A DNA stretch of 39,393 nt from an uncultured Collinsella sp. (GTDB lineage: Bacteria; Actinomycetota; Coriobacteriia; Coriobacteriales; Coriobacteriaceae): contig CABQJV010000021.1 of NCBI GenBank assembly GCA_902464565.1, positions 1 to 39,393 on the forward strand, written 5' to 3'. The position numbers and the translations under genes were made by a program. Of the stretch, positions 24,834 to 35,700 are shown piece by piece (position 1 is the stretch's first letter; each line of letters starts with the position of its first letter). The notes under the pieces are model-generated. The model saw only the letters and a list, made by a program, of their open reading frames with translations, was not told the origin of the DNA and ran no database searches.

Positions 24834-27176
24834 ATGGCTCAAGATAAGTTCGATGTGGGCGGCATGACATGCGCCGCCTGCCAGGCGCACGTGGACCGCG
24901 CCGTGAGCAAACTCGACGGCGTCCAAAGCGTCGCGGTCAACCTGCTCGCCGGTTCCATGATGGTCGACTACGACCCCGCGCGGGTCTCCCCCGACGATAT
25001 CTGCACTGCCGTCGACCGCGCGGGATACTCGGCCTCACCCGTCGATGCGGGCGCCGGTGCCGCCGGCTCAAACGGCAGCACGCAAGCTAGGTCCGGCGCC
25101 CATATGGAGTCGCCGACCAAAAAGTTGGAGGCCGCCGCCTCTGCCATGCGCACTCGTCTCATCGTCTCGATCGCATTCCTCATCCCGCTGTTCTACATAG
25201 GCATGGGGCACATGCTCGGTTGGCCGCTGCCCGGCGTCTTCACCGACCACACCCACAGCATGACGCTCGCGCTCACCGAGCTCGTCCTGCTCATTCCCAT
25301 CGTCTACGTCAACGACGCGTACTTTATCAACGGGTTTAAATCACTCGCACACGGCGCGCCTACCATGGACGCCCTTATTGCCGTGGGCGCCACCGCCTCC
25401 ATCGCCTGGTCGCTCTACGCCATGTTCATCATGGCCGACCAATTAGCCGCGGGTCAGGTCCACGAGGCCATGATGACGAGCATGGACAATCTGTATTTTG
25501 AGAGTGCGGGCACGATCCTGTCGCTCGTTACCGTGGGCAAATACCTCGAGACACGCAGCAAATCCAAGACCGGCGGCGCCATCGAGGCGCTCATTGACCT
25601 GGCGCCCAAGACCGCGACCGTCGTGGCCGAGGACGGTACCGAGGCCACCGTCGACGTCGATGCCATTCTGCCCGGCCAGGTGCTGCGTGTGCGCCCCGGC
25701 GAGTCCATCCCTGTCGACGGCGTGGTACTCGAGGGCGCTTCGGCCGTGGACGAAAGTGCACTGACCGGCGAGTCCATCCCCGTGGAGAAGACCGCCGGCG
25801 ACACCGTCAACGCCGCCACTGTCAACCGCACCGGCTCGTTTACCTTCCGTGCCACACGCGTGGGCGCCGACACGTCGCTCGCCAAGATTATCCAGCTCGT
25901 CGAGGACGCCAACGCCACCAAGGCGCCCATCGCCCGCATGGCCGACAAGGTCGCCGGCGTGTTCGTGCCCGTGGTGTTCATGATCTCGGCCGTGACCTTC
26001 GTGGTGTGGACGGCACTGACCGGAAGCGTGAACGAAGCGCTCACCTCCGCCGTCGCCGTGCTGGTGATCAGCTGCCCGTGCGCGCTGGGCCTGGCCACGC
26101 CCGTCGCCATTATGGTCGGCACCGGCAAGGGCGCCGAAATGGGCATTCTGTTTAAGAGCGCCGAGGCGCTGGAGAACCTACGCAGCGTGGGCACCGTGGT
26201 GCTCGACAAGACGGGCACCGTCACCCGCGGCAAGCCGGCTGTGACCGATATCACGGTAGCCACGCGCGCTGACGGCTCGCCCGCCATGAGCGAAAAGGCG
26301 TTGCTCAAGCTGGCCGCTGCGCTGGAGCGCTCAAGCGAGCACCCGCTGGCCGAGGCGATTATGGCCGAGTGCGAGGCGCGCGGAATCGTCGCACGCATGG
26401 TCGAGGACTTTACCGCCGTGCCCGGGCGAGGCGTTACGGCACGCGAGGGGCAGAATGTCATCGCCGCCGGCAACGTGCGTCTGATGGACGAGCTGGGCGT
26501 GAAGGTTCCCGCCGGCCTTGCCGAACAGTTCGCGGCCGAGGGCAAGACGCCGCTGTTCTTTGCCAAGAACAGCGAGCTTGTCGGTACCATCGCCGTGGCG
26601 GACGAGGTCAAGGAAACGAGCGCCGGGGCCATCGCCGCACTGCGCTCGCTTGGCGTCGACGTGCGCATGCTCACCGGCGACAACCGCGTGACGGCCGAGG
26701 CCATCGCCCGCCGCGTGGGGCTGAGCAGCGAACAGGTCATCGCCGACGTCCTCCCTGCCGACAAGGAGCGCCACGTCCGCGAGCTGCAGGATGTGGGCGG
26801 CAAGGTCGCCATGGTAGGCGACGGCATCAACGACTCCCCCGCCCTGGCGCGCGCCGACGTGGGCCTTGCCATCGGTACCGGCGCCGACATCGCCAAAGAA
26901 GGGGCAGATGTGGTTCTCATGCGCAGCGACCTTATGGATGTTGCGCGGGCCATCGAACTTTCGCGCGCGACGATCCGCAACATCAAACAGGACCTGTTCT
27001 GGGCACTGTTCTACAACGGCATCGGCATTCCGCTCGCCGCGGGCGTGTTCTTCCCGCTCACCGGATGGCAGCTCTCGCCGATGTTTGGCGCCGCGGCCAT
27101 GAGCCTGTCGAGCGTGTGCGTCGTGTCCAATGCGCTGCGCCTGCGAACCTTTAAACCATCAGTTGCGGTGAAATAA
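24834..27176 (+). CDS. copA: Copper-exporting P1B-type ATPase
   Basis: A 780-residue P1B-1 ATPase that pumps Cu+ out of the cytoplasm. An N-terminal heavy-metal domain has GMTCAAC (10-16). Eight transmembrane helices follow, with the metal-binding CPC at Cys414-Pro415-Cys416. The ATPase core has TGES, the phosphorylated Asp458 in DKTGT, SSEHPLAEA, and GDGINDSPAL. The C-terminal helices carry YN and MSLSSV, the Cu+-specific residues. The start follows GAAAGGAGGA. The last codons (VAVK and stop) lie inside a family-4 palindrome, so the extreme C-terminus was set by the repeat. It is followed by copZ and csoR. Confidence 0.95.
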   Translation: MAQDKFDVGGMTCAACQAHVDRAVSKLDGVQSVAVNLLAGSMMVDYDPARVSPDDICTAVDRAGYSASPVDAGAGAAGSNGSTQARSGAHMESPTKKLEAAASAMRTRLIVSIAFLIPLFYIGMGHMLGWPLPGVFTDHTHSMTLALTELVLLIPIVYVNDAYFINGFKSLAHGAPTMDALIAVGATASIAWSLYAMFIMADQLAAGQVHEAMMTSMDNLYFESAGTILSLVTVGKYLETRSKSKTGGAIEALIDLAPKTATVVAEDGTEATVDVDAILPGQVLRVRPGESIPVDGVVLEGASAVDESALTGESIPVEKTAGDTVNAATVNRTGSFTFRATRVGADTSLAKIIQLVEDANATKAPIARMADKVAGVFVPVVFMISAVTFVVWTALTGSVNEALTSAVAVLVISCPCALGLATPVAIMVGTGKGAEMGILFKSAEALENLRSVGTVVLDKTGTVTRGKPAVTDITVATRADGSPAMSEKALLKLAAALERSSEHPLAEAIMAECEARGIVARMVEDFTAVPGRGVTAREGQNVIAAGNVRLMDELGVKVPAGLAEQFAAEGKTPLFFAKNSELVGTIAVADEVKETSAGAIAALRSLGVDVRMLTGDNRVTAEAIARRVGLSSEQVIADVLPADKERHVRELQDVGGKVAMVGDGINDSPALARADVGLAIGTGADIAKEGADVVLMRSDLMDVARAIELSRATIRNIKQDLFWALFYNGIGIPLAAGVFFPLTGWQLSPMFGAAAMSLSSVCVVSNALRLRTFKPSVAVK

Positions 27177-27227
27177 GGCGTAACATGCTTGGCTAAACCG
27201 CTATTTAGTCCGTATTCCACCGCAACT
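27161..27227. repeat. Family-4 palindromic repeat (67 bp), copy 1
   Basis: AGTTGCGGTGAAATA (27161-27175) is inverted at 27213-27227 with one mismatch. The total length of 67 bp equals that of copy 2 at 27553-27619. The left arm overlaps the end of copA. Confidence 0.85.
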
Positions 27228-27255
27228 TTAGGTACTCAACGAAAAGGAGATAATC

Positions 27256-27477
27256 ATGAACTACATCGTTAAAACGTCTGGCCTCATGTGCGGCCACTGC
27301 GACGCCACTGTCGAGACGGCGCTGCTCAACGTGGCAGGCGTGACCGATGCCGACGCCGATCACGAGACCCAGACTGTCCAGGTGGAGTGCGCCGACACCG
27401 TGACCGCCGAGCAGCTCGCCGCCGCCGTCGAGGGCGCCGGCGAGAAGTTCCACGCCCTGTCCGTGACCGCAGCCTAG
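27256..27477 (+). CDS. copZ: Copper chaperone, heavy-metal-associated domain
   Basis: A 73-residue cytosolic metallochaperone of the CopZ/Atx1 type with a single HMA fold and the metal-binding motif MCGHC in GLMCGHCDATVE (residues 9-20). It would deliver Cu+ to CopA or to CsoR. The start follows AAAAGGAGATAATC. The gene lies between two family-4 repeats, 79 bases after the copA stop. The acidic character and the loop match short chaperones rather than a fragment of an ATPase. Confidence 0.9.
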   Translation: MNYIVKTSGLMCGHCDATVETALLNVAGVTDADADHETQTVQVECADTVTAEQLAAAVEGAGEKFHALSVTAA

Positions 27478-27552
27478 CTGCCACCGCACCAGCAGGCACC
27501 GCTGTCGGCCGACATAGCCGCCCAGCAACCACCGCTCAACCAGCCCTTCAGA

Positions 27553-27619
27553 AGTTGCGGTGAAATAGTTCCTGTTTTAGCGCTTCAAGCCTGCAAACAA
27601 GAACTATTTCACCGCAACT
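27553..27619. repeat. Family-4 palindromic repeat (67 bp), copy 2
   Basis: AGTTGCGGTGAAATAGTTC (27553-27571) pairs perfectly with 27601-27619, and the stem continues with mismatches (CTGTTTT/AAACAAG). With copy 1 it brackets copZ in the same orientation. It lies 42 bases before csoR. Confidence 0.9.
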
Positions 27620-27661
27620 GACGGGGGCATCCGGAAGATCGACCAGAAACGAGGACCCGCC

Positions 27662-27934
27662 ATGATGGCAGACCATAAATCGGTGACCCGCATGCTCAAG
27701 ACGGCACGCGGCCAGATCGACGGCATTCTGCGGATGGTCGATGAGGACCGTTACTGTGTCGACATCTCCACGCAGCTCATGGCCACGCAGGCGCTTATCG
27801 CCCGCATCAACGCCGATGTGTTGAAGGCACACATCGAGGGCTGCGTCGCCTCGGCCATCGAATCGGGCGACGAGGAGCTCAAAGCCGCCAAGCTCGCCGA
27901 GATAGAGCGCGTCGTCGACAAGCTCGCCAAGTAA
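27662..27934 (+). CDS. csoR: Copper-sensing transcriptional repressor CsoR
   Basis: A 90-residue all-helical repressor of the CsoR/RcnR (DUF156) family. The Cu+ ligands of copper-type members are all present: Cys32 (YCVDIS), His57 and Cys61 (KAHIEGCV). It would bind the C5/G5 operator in front of copA and release it when copper binds. Two adjacent Met codons can start it (27662 or 27665) after a GAGG site. It is the last gene of copA-copZ-csoR. No second CsoR operator was seen in front of it. Confidence 0.92.
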   Translation: MMADHKSVTRMLKTARGQIDGILRMVDEDRYCVDISTQLMATQALIARINADVLKAHIEGCVASAIESGDEELKAAKLAEIERVVDKLAK

Positions 27935-27935
27935 T

Positions 27936-28000
27936 TGGGGCATTGGGGACAGGTACGTTTGCACCACCTTGGTGCAGATTAACCTGTCCCCAATGCACCA
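27936..28000. repeat. Family-2 palindromic repeat (65 bp)
   Basis: 31-base arms around a CCT centre, the same layout as 16990-17054. The core GCATTGGGGACAGGT is shared with the other copy. It starts directly after the csoR stop and ends just before a TATAAA box (28008-28013) that may serve the next gene. Confidence 0.9.
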
Positions 28001-28048
28001 AAAGGGGTATAAAAGCGTGCAGCACAGCGAAATGAAAGGCAGTTCTGC

Positions 28049-28522
28049 ATGAATGACTTTATGAAGGGTCGCAACGGCGCCGACGAGCTCACCATCGTGA
28101 TGGGCTTTGCTGGAATCGTCATCGCGATGATCGGATCGATGGCCCGTATTCAGTGGCTCAGCTGGATCGCCATCGCCGTTATCGTGATTGGCGTGCTGCG
28201 CGGCCTGTCCAAAAACATCGACGCGCGCCGCAAGGAGAACGACGCCTTTGTTACGGCGACCGCAAACGTCCCCGGCCTAGGCAAGTTCGTCGCTAGCTTG
28301 GGCGGCGGGACTGCGGCCGCAAACGCTTCGCGTGCCGCTGGTACCAGCAAGGAGGACTTTGAGCGCGCCAAGCGAACGGCCAAGAAGATGTGGAAGGGTC
28401 GCAAGACCACGGCCTACCTCAAGTGCCCCAACTGCGGCCAGATGCTGTCCGTCCCCAAGGGCAAGGGCAAGATCCGCGTCACCTGCCCCAAGTGCCACGC
28501 CAAGATGGAGACGCGCTCCTAG
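28049..28522 (+). CDS. Small membrane protein with C-terminal zinc ribbon
   Basis: A 157-residue protein of unknown function. Two hydrophobic helices (about 14-30 and 35-52) form an N-terminal hairpin in the membrane. A charged linker follows, and the C-terminus is a zinc ribbon with CPNC (126-129) and CPKC (146-149). The first TM pair and the ribbon suggest a membrane-tethered nucleic-acid- or protein-binding module, but no family name is certain. A TATAAA box lies at 28008-28013. The start has only a weak ribosome-binding site (AAAGGC). A bidirectional terminator follows. Confidence 0.8.
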   Translation: MNDFMKGRNGADELTIVMGFAGIVIAMIGSMARIQWLSWIAIAVIVIGVLRGLSKNIDARRKENDAFVTATANVPGLGKFVASLGGGTAAANASRAAGTSKEDFERAKRTAKKMWKGRKTTAYLKCPNCGQMLSVPKGKGKIRVTCPKCHAKMETRS

Positions 28523-28544
28523 CCGCTACACCATAGGACAAAAT

Positions 28545-28579
28545 AAAAGCCGAGGCCTCGCGTTGAGACCTCGGCTTTT
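28545..28579. terminator. Bidirectional terminator between convergent genes
   Basis: AAAAGCCGAGG pairs perfectly with CCTCGGCTTTT around a 13-base loop, with T-rich tails on both strands (CTTTTTGC on plus, TTTATTTTG on minus). It separates the zinc-ribbon gene from the amidohydrolase gene. Confidence 0.88.
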
Positions 28580-28631
28580 TGCATATGGCGGCAAGATTCG
28601 ACGAGCCGGCTGTCCCCTGTCACACCAGCGC

Positions 28632-30002
28632 TTACGCTACGCCATCGCGGGCAAGCTCCTCAGCCAGCGCCTCTGCCGGCATGTCCATAATCGCATCGAG
28701 CTCCGCGTCAACCTCGGGGATACGCTTGACCTTGAGCTTGCGCACCAGATCGCCACGGCACATCACATGCATCGGCTCACGCAGAGCGCACAGGCCATCG
28801 AGCGGGTTCTCGCGCGTCACCAGAATATCGGCAGCCTTGCCGCACTCGATCGCACCGGTCTCGCCGCCCAGGCCCAGTAGCTCAGCATTGACCTGCGTGG
28901 CCGTGTGCAGCGCAAACGCATTGCTCACGCCCACGTACTTGGCAAAGTAGGCCACCTCGCGCCACATGTCGTACTGCGTCACGAACGGGCAGCTCGAGTC
29001 CGTGCCCAGGCCTACCTTGATACCGGCTTCCAGCGCCGCACGGGCACTCTCGATGATGCCCGAGCACACGATGTCGCCGTTCTTCTTTTGCGTATCGGTC
29101 GAATGGGTCTTTTCCGGGTCGAGCAACACAAACGGCAGCGCCGGGCTGATCGTACAGGTAACGCTGGGCGCACGCCCCTCAAGCTGCGTACCCGCGGCGC
29201 CGCGGTACAGCTCCAGAATCTCAGGCGTCATCGGAGCGCCGTGCTCGATTGTGTCGACGCCGGCCTCAAGCGCGGCCTTCACACCTTCGGTGCTCTCGAC
29301 ATGGGCCATGACCGGAAGGCCGACCTCGTGCGCCGCCTTGCACGCCGCCGCGGCGACATCGACCGGCATGCGCAGCACGCCCGGCTCGCCTACTTCGGTC
29401 GCGTCGAACACGCCGCCCGTCACGAACAGCTTGATGACGTCGGCGCCGCGCGCATACAGGTCGCGCACCTGCTGGGCCGCCTCATCGGGCGTATTGGCCA
29501 CCTGCGCAAAGAGGCCCGCACCGTGGCCACCCGGCACCGTGACACCCGTTCCTGGTGCCACCAGACGCGGACCCTGATACTTACCGGCGTCGATGGCGTT
29601 GCGCACGGCGATGTCGGCAAACAGCGGGTCGCCCGCGCCGCGCACCGTGGTCACGCCGCTTGCCAGCTGCTGTTGGGCGCTGCCTTTGAGGATGTGGCGG
29701 ACGATGGCGCGGCCCACCGGATTATCGAGCTTCTTCATCAGCGCGCCCGCATCGCCCGCCGAGACCGGTTTGCCCGAACCGCACAGATGCACATGCATAT
29801 TGATGAGGCCCGGCATGAGGTACGCGCCGGCCAGGTCGATAACCTCGGCACCCGCGGGCGCCTGCGCCACAGCACTCGGCCCCATCCAGGTGATGACGCC
29901 GCGCTCAACAGTCACGGCCATATCGGGTTGCGGCTCCATATGCTCCGAACCATCCAGGACGGTCGCATTGATAAACAACGTGGAACGATCGGTAGATGCC
30001 AT
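28632..30002 (-). CDS. Amidohydrolase family protein (imidazolonepropionase/prolidase-like)
   Basis: A 456-residue metal-dependent hydrolase of the amidohydrolase superfamily. Metal-site residues are visible: HVH (70-72), Lys191 (IKLFVTGG), His234 (MAHVES), His254 (IEHGAPM) and Asp335 (GTDSS). This set fits the binuclear prolidase/imidazolonepropionase-like subgroup, which includes Xaa-Pro dipeptidases. The substrate is unknown. There is no signal peptide, so it is cytoplasmic. The start at 30002 follows GGGAGGAG; in-frame starts further upstream run through the operator. It is transcribed alone, with a TetR-type palindrome just upstream. Confidence 0.85.
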   Translation of the reverse strand: MASTDRSTLFINATVLDGSEHMEPQPDMAVTVERGVITWMGPSAVAQAPAGAEVIDLAGAYLMPGLINMHVHLCGSGKPVSAGDAGALMKKLDNPVGRAIVRHILKGSAQQQLASGVTTVRGAGDPLFADIAVRNAIDAGKYQGPRLVAPGTGVTVPGGHGAGLFAQVANTPDEAAQQVRDLYARGADVIKLFVTGGVFDATEVGEPGVLRMPVDVAAAACKAAHEVGLPVMAHVESTEGVKAALEAGVDTIEHGAPMTPEILELYRGAAGTQLEGRAPSVTCTISPALPFVLLDPEKTHSTDTQKKNGDIVCSGIIESARAALEAGIKVGLGTDSSCPFVTQYDMWREVAYFAKYVGVSNAFALHTATQVNAELLGLGGETGAIECGKAADILVTRENPLDGLCALREPMHVMCRGDLVRKLKVKRIPEVDAELDAIMDMPAEALAEELARDGVA

Positions 30003-30027
30003 ATCGAGCTCCTCCCTCATGATTAAC

Positions 30028-30043
30028 ATGAACATTTGTTCAT
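30028..30043. promoter_or_regulatory. Palindromic operator upstream of the amidohydrolase gene
   Basis: ATGAACATTTGTTCAT has perfect seven-base half-sites around a two-base centre, like TetR/AcrR-family operators. It lies 26-41 bases before the start codon, overlapping the expected promoter. No TetR gene is in the window. Confidence 0.5.
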
Positions 30044-30150
30044 TATCACCTAGTCCCGCTGGATTGCTGCAGACGCATCGGTTAACGGAGGGAAGAGGGG
30101 ATGTGGGGGACGGAATACGTTGCAGCCCCATCCCAGCAACATCAGGGGAA

Positions 30151-30209
30151 TGTCTCGATCTGTAACAGTTACGGGCTCAAACAGCCGCCAAGCGTTACAG
30201 ATCGAGACA
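30151..30209. repeat. Family-1 palindromic repeat, single copy
   Basis: A 59-bp element with 17-base arms TGTCTCGATCTGTAACA / CGTTACAGATCGAGACA and a 25-base interior. It lies between the unrecognised gene (stop 30245) and the amidohydrolase promoter, both on the minus strand. Confidence 0.9.
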
Positions 30210-30244
30210 AATAGACACGCGACGGCGCTGCGACAGCCCATCCC

Positions 30245-30952
30245 CTACTCCCACTCCTGCTCGTAGATGTTGAGCGACTTCACGTACCGCCCCTGGGCGC
30301 CCATAATGTCGCGGACCAGGCGCAAAAAGAAGCTGATGCACGAGGTGTCAAAGCCGTCCTGCAGATCCTCGGGATGCACCGCACCCGGCCCATCGACCGC
30401 CGTGTCACTCAGGCGCGCGATGTCATACAGATAGAGCTGCCCCGCCGTCAGCCAGACATCGTCGACGCAGGCGAGGCGCACCGCAATCGCACCGTCGCTC
30501 CAATGCTCCTTTTGCACGATATGCGGGTCGTAGACATCAAAGCGACGGTCGGCACGCGTATCCTTCAGCGCAACCATGCCGTTCGCAGGATCCTTGTCCA
30601 AAATGCCAAAGCGCGAGAAATACTGCGTGTCGCGTACCTGCTCGAGCCGCTTGAGCGAGGCAGGCGAAAGCGATGCCGGCGGTTCGTCAACATACAGCTC
30701 GAGCAGCGTCTTGCCATGGCGATAGGGGCGCTCGAAGAGCAGCCAATCGGTAAATGCCATGTTGTAGGCCATGATTTCGTTTTGCGAAGGCTCGGTGCAA
30801 TAGCTGAGCCACGGGTCGACAATGATCTCGAACTGTTCGCGTGCCGGCTCCAAAAACTGGAACTTCCGCAGCATCCAAAAATGGGCCATGTCGGCAATAT
30901 CGTTGCCGACGGCTTCGGCCAGCTGCGCTCGGTCTAAAACGTGGTCAGTCAC
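30245..30952 (-). CDS. Protein of unknown function
   Basis: A 235-residue soluble protein that I do not recognise. It is acidic and rich in aromatic residues (HFWMLRKFQFLEP, MAFTDWLLFERPY, HIVQKEHWSD), with no signal peptide, membrane segment or cysteine cluster. The composition is that of an alpha/beta or helical cytosolic protein. The start is GTG at 30952 after the strong GAGGAGGA, which, with normal codon use, supports a real gene. Neighbours are unrelated and give no functional hint. Confidence 0.75.
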   Translation of the reverse strand: MTDHVLDRAQLAEAVGNDIADMAHFWMLRKFQFLEPAREQFEIIVDPWLSYCTEPSQNEIMAYNMAFTDWLLFERPYRHGKTLLELYVDEPPASLSPASLKRLEQVRDTQYFSRFGILDKDPANGMVALKDTRADRRFDVYDPHIVQKEHWSDGAIAVRLACVDDVWLTAGQLYLYDIARLSDTAVDGPGAVHPEDLQDGFDTSCISFFLRLVRDIMGAQGRYVKSLNIYEQEWE

Positions 30953-31240
30953 GGCATCCTCCTCAAACTGATGAACCTCAATTTGAGCTTACGAGGAGGG
31001 CGGGCAGCCACGACCAGCGCGGGCAAAATAGGCCTCCGGCTGCAAACCAGATGCTGACCAAACACTTGACGGGATGCTTGACCGAAAATGCGCACCGCAA
31101 CAAAACAGCATGTAAACATAGACGGCCAACCCGCCCTTTTGAGCCAGATACCCGCAGCCACCACAGAAACAACAGGTGACCACAGCCTAAGAAGTCGACA
31201 AATGAACACCCGTACGTCAACAAACGAACGAACCGCTCGC
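30953..31240. other. Gene-free interval upstream of the unknown gene
   Basis: No supported gene. The region has lower GC than its surroundings. CTCAATTTGAG (30977-30987) is a small palindrome 25 bases before the unknown gene and could be an operator. Frames open on the minus strand here lack ribosome-binding sites and family similarity. Confidence 0.4.
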
Positions 31241-31302
31241 AAAGAGTGTCCCCAACGACTAGACAAAAATGACCAGTCATTGGGGACGTTCTTAAATGAC
31301 TA
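31241..31302. repeat. Family-3 palindromic repeat, decayed copy
   Basis: The right arm 31280-31302 matches the 5464-5486 arm at 21 of 23 positions; the left side retains AAAGAGTGTCCCCAA (31241-31254 region) and is otherwise diverged. The element ends three bases before the gltD stop on the minus strand, where a terminator would be expected. Confidence 0.75.
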
Positions 31303-31304
31303 CT

Positions 31305-32786
<1,482 letters not shown>

Positions 32787-32791
32787 GGCAC

Positions 32792-35700
32792 TTACGCCTC
32801 CTTCTTGGTCGAAGCAACAGAGCTGGCAGCCACGGACGCAGTGCTCGCAGCACCGCCCGCGACATCGAAGCGAGCGACATCCGCGGCACTCGCGCGACCG
32901 GTCACAATGTCAAACGCCAGCTCCTCAGCCTGTGCATGCGTCTTGCCCACGGCCTCGGCCACAGCGACAATCGCCAGCACGCGCTCGTACTCGGTCGGAA
33001 TGACCTTCACAAAGTGCTTACTCATCGTCTCAAAGCTGTAGAGCAGCTTAATGCCGCGCGGGCTCTGCGTCGCATCCACGTGCTCTTGGATGAGCGCACG
33101 AATCTGCGCCAGCTCGTCGGCCGTCGGGGCCTTGAGCTCCACGCTCTCGTGGTTCACGCGGGCGTCGAGCGTGCCGTATTGGTCAAAGACATAGGCCACG
33201 CCGCCCGTCATGCCGGCGGCAAAGTTCTGCCCGACCTCGCCCAGGATGAGCGCCAGACCGCCCGTCATGTACTCGCAGCCATGGTTGCCGCAGCCCTCGA
33301 CCACCACGGTGGCACCGGAGTTGCGCACGGCAAAACGCTGGCCGGCAAGACCGTTAATGAAGCCGCGGCCGCTCGTGGCACCAAAGAACGCAACGTTGCC
33401 CACGATGATGTTCTCGTCGAACTTGTAGGTCGCATGCGGGTTGGGGCGCACCGATACCTCGCCGCCCGAAAGACCCTTGCCAAAGTAATCGTTGGCGTCG
33501 CCGCACACGTTGAGCGTAATGCCGCGCGGCAGAAAGGCGCCAAAGCTCTGACCGGCCGAACCATCGCAATCGATGGTGATGGAGCCGGCGGGCAGGCCCT
33601 CGGGATGCGCCTTGGTCACCGCGTTGCCCAGGATGGTGCCCACGCAGCGGTTGACGTTGGCGATATCGGCGCGGAAGCGAATCGGGCGCAGGTGCGCACG
33701 GGCATCGGCCGTATAGGGCACAAACAACGTGGAGTCGAGCGTCTTGTCGAGCTCGCTGTCGGCAGCCATCTGGGGCAGGAAGTGACGACCGTCGGCGCCC
33801 GGAATGTGAGCACCGAACTCGCAGGTCGCGCTCGCCAGAACGGGCGACAAATCGAGCAGGTTGGCCTTGCGGTTGCCCGGGACCTCGATCTGGCGTAAGC
33901 ACTCGGGATGGCCGACCATATCGTCGACGGTACGGAAGCCCAGGCTCGCCATGACCTCGCGCAGCTGCTCGGCAACAAAGAGCATAAAATGCTCGACGTG
34001 CTCGGGCTTACCGCGGAAGCCATGACGCAGGCGGCAGTTTTGCGTCGCGATGCCGGCCGGGCAGGTGTCCTGCTGGCAGTCGCGCTGCATGAGGCAACCC
34101 ATGGAGATGAGCGGCATGGTCGCAAAGCCAAACTCCTCGGCGCCCAGCAGGCAGGCGACGGCAACATCGGTGCCGTCCATGAGCTTGCCGTCGGCCTCGA
34201 GCACCACGCGTGAGCGCAGGCCGTTTTGCAGCAGCGTCTGCTGAGCCTCGGCAAGGCCGAGCTCCAGCGGCAGGCCGGCGTGCCAAATGGAATCGCGCGC
34301 CGCGGCACCCGAGCCGCCGTTATGGCCGCTGATCAAAATCTTGTCGGCGGCACCCTTGGCCACGCCGGTGGCGATGGTGCCGACGCCGGCCTCGCTGACC
34401 AGCTTGACCGACACGCGAGCGCCGGGGTTGGCGTTCTTAAGGTCAAAGATCAGCTCTGCCAGGTCCTCGATGGAGTAGATGTCGTGGTGCGGCGGCGGCG
34501 AGATCAGGCCGATGCCGGGCGTGGACTGACGGACCTCGGCGATCCAGGGGTAGACCTTCTTACCGGGCAGGTGGCCGCCCTCGCCGGGCTTGGCGCCCTG
34601 GGCCATCTTGATCTGAATCTCGAAGGCGCTGCACAGGTAGCGGCTCGTCACGCCAAAGCGCGCGCTTGCCACCTGCTTGATGGCGGAATTCTTGGAGTCA
34701 CCGTTGGCCAGCGGGGTCTCGCGACGCGGATCCTCGCCGCCCTCGCCCGAGTTGGAACGACCGTGCAGGCGGTTCATGGCGATGGCCATGCACTCGTGTG
34801 CCTCTTTGCTGATGGAACCGTACGACATGGCGCCGGTGTTAAAGCGGCGGACGATGTTGAGCGCGGGCTCCACCTCGTCGAGCGAAACCGGCGTGCGACC
34901 GTTGGCATTAAAGTCCAGCAGGTCACGCAGGCGCACGGCACGGCCGGTGCGGTGCAGGCGGGCGCTGTACTCCTTAAAGGTGTCGTAGCTGTCCTCGCGG
35001 CAGGCGGTCTGCAGCAGGTAGACGGTCTGCGGGTCGATAAGGTGATCCTCGCCGCCGAGCGGGCGCCACTTGGTCAGACCCAGCGTGGGCAGCTGATCGG
35101 GAGCCGGGCTCTTAAGGATAGCGAGCGCGGCGTCGTAGCGCTCATTCTGCTCGCGCTCGACGTCCTCGACACCCATACCGCCCACACGGCTCACCGTGCC
35201 GGCGAAGTACGCGTTGACGAACTCCGGAGTGAAGCCCACGGCCTCGAAGATCTGCGCCGAATGGTAGCTCTGCACCGTGGAGATGCCCATCTTGGACATG
35301 ATGGAAACGATGCCGGCGGTCGCAGCCTTGTTGTAGTTGGCGATGCCCTGCTCGGCCGTCACGTCCAGGTCGCCGCGTGCCGCCAGATCACGGATGCACG
35401 CATGTGCGTTGTACGGATAGATGCCGCTCGCGGAATAGCCCACCAGCGCCGCAAAGTCGTGCGGGGACACGGCGTCGCCGCACTCCACCACGATGTCGGC
35501 AAAGGTACGCACGCCGGCGCGGATCAGATGGTTGTGCACGCAGCCCACGGCGAGCAGCGACGGCACGGGCACCTCGCCCGCAGCGGCACGATCGCTCAAC
35601 ACCACGATGTTCACGCCGTCGCGGACCGCAGCCTCAACATCCTCTGCAAGCTGCTTGAGCGCAGCCTGCAGCGCGCCCTCACCCGCGTCGCGGCGGTACA

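Noticed and set aside
30949..31266. Minus-strand open frames in the gap between the unknown gene and gltD
   Set aside because: No ribosome-binding site, unusual Cys/Trp/Arg-rich composition, and overlap with a family-3 repeat.
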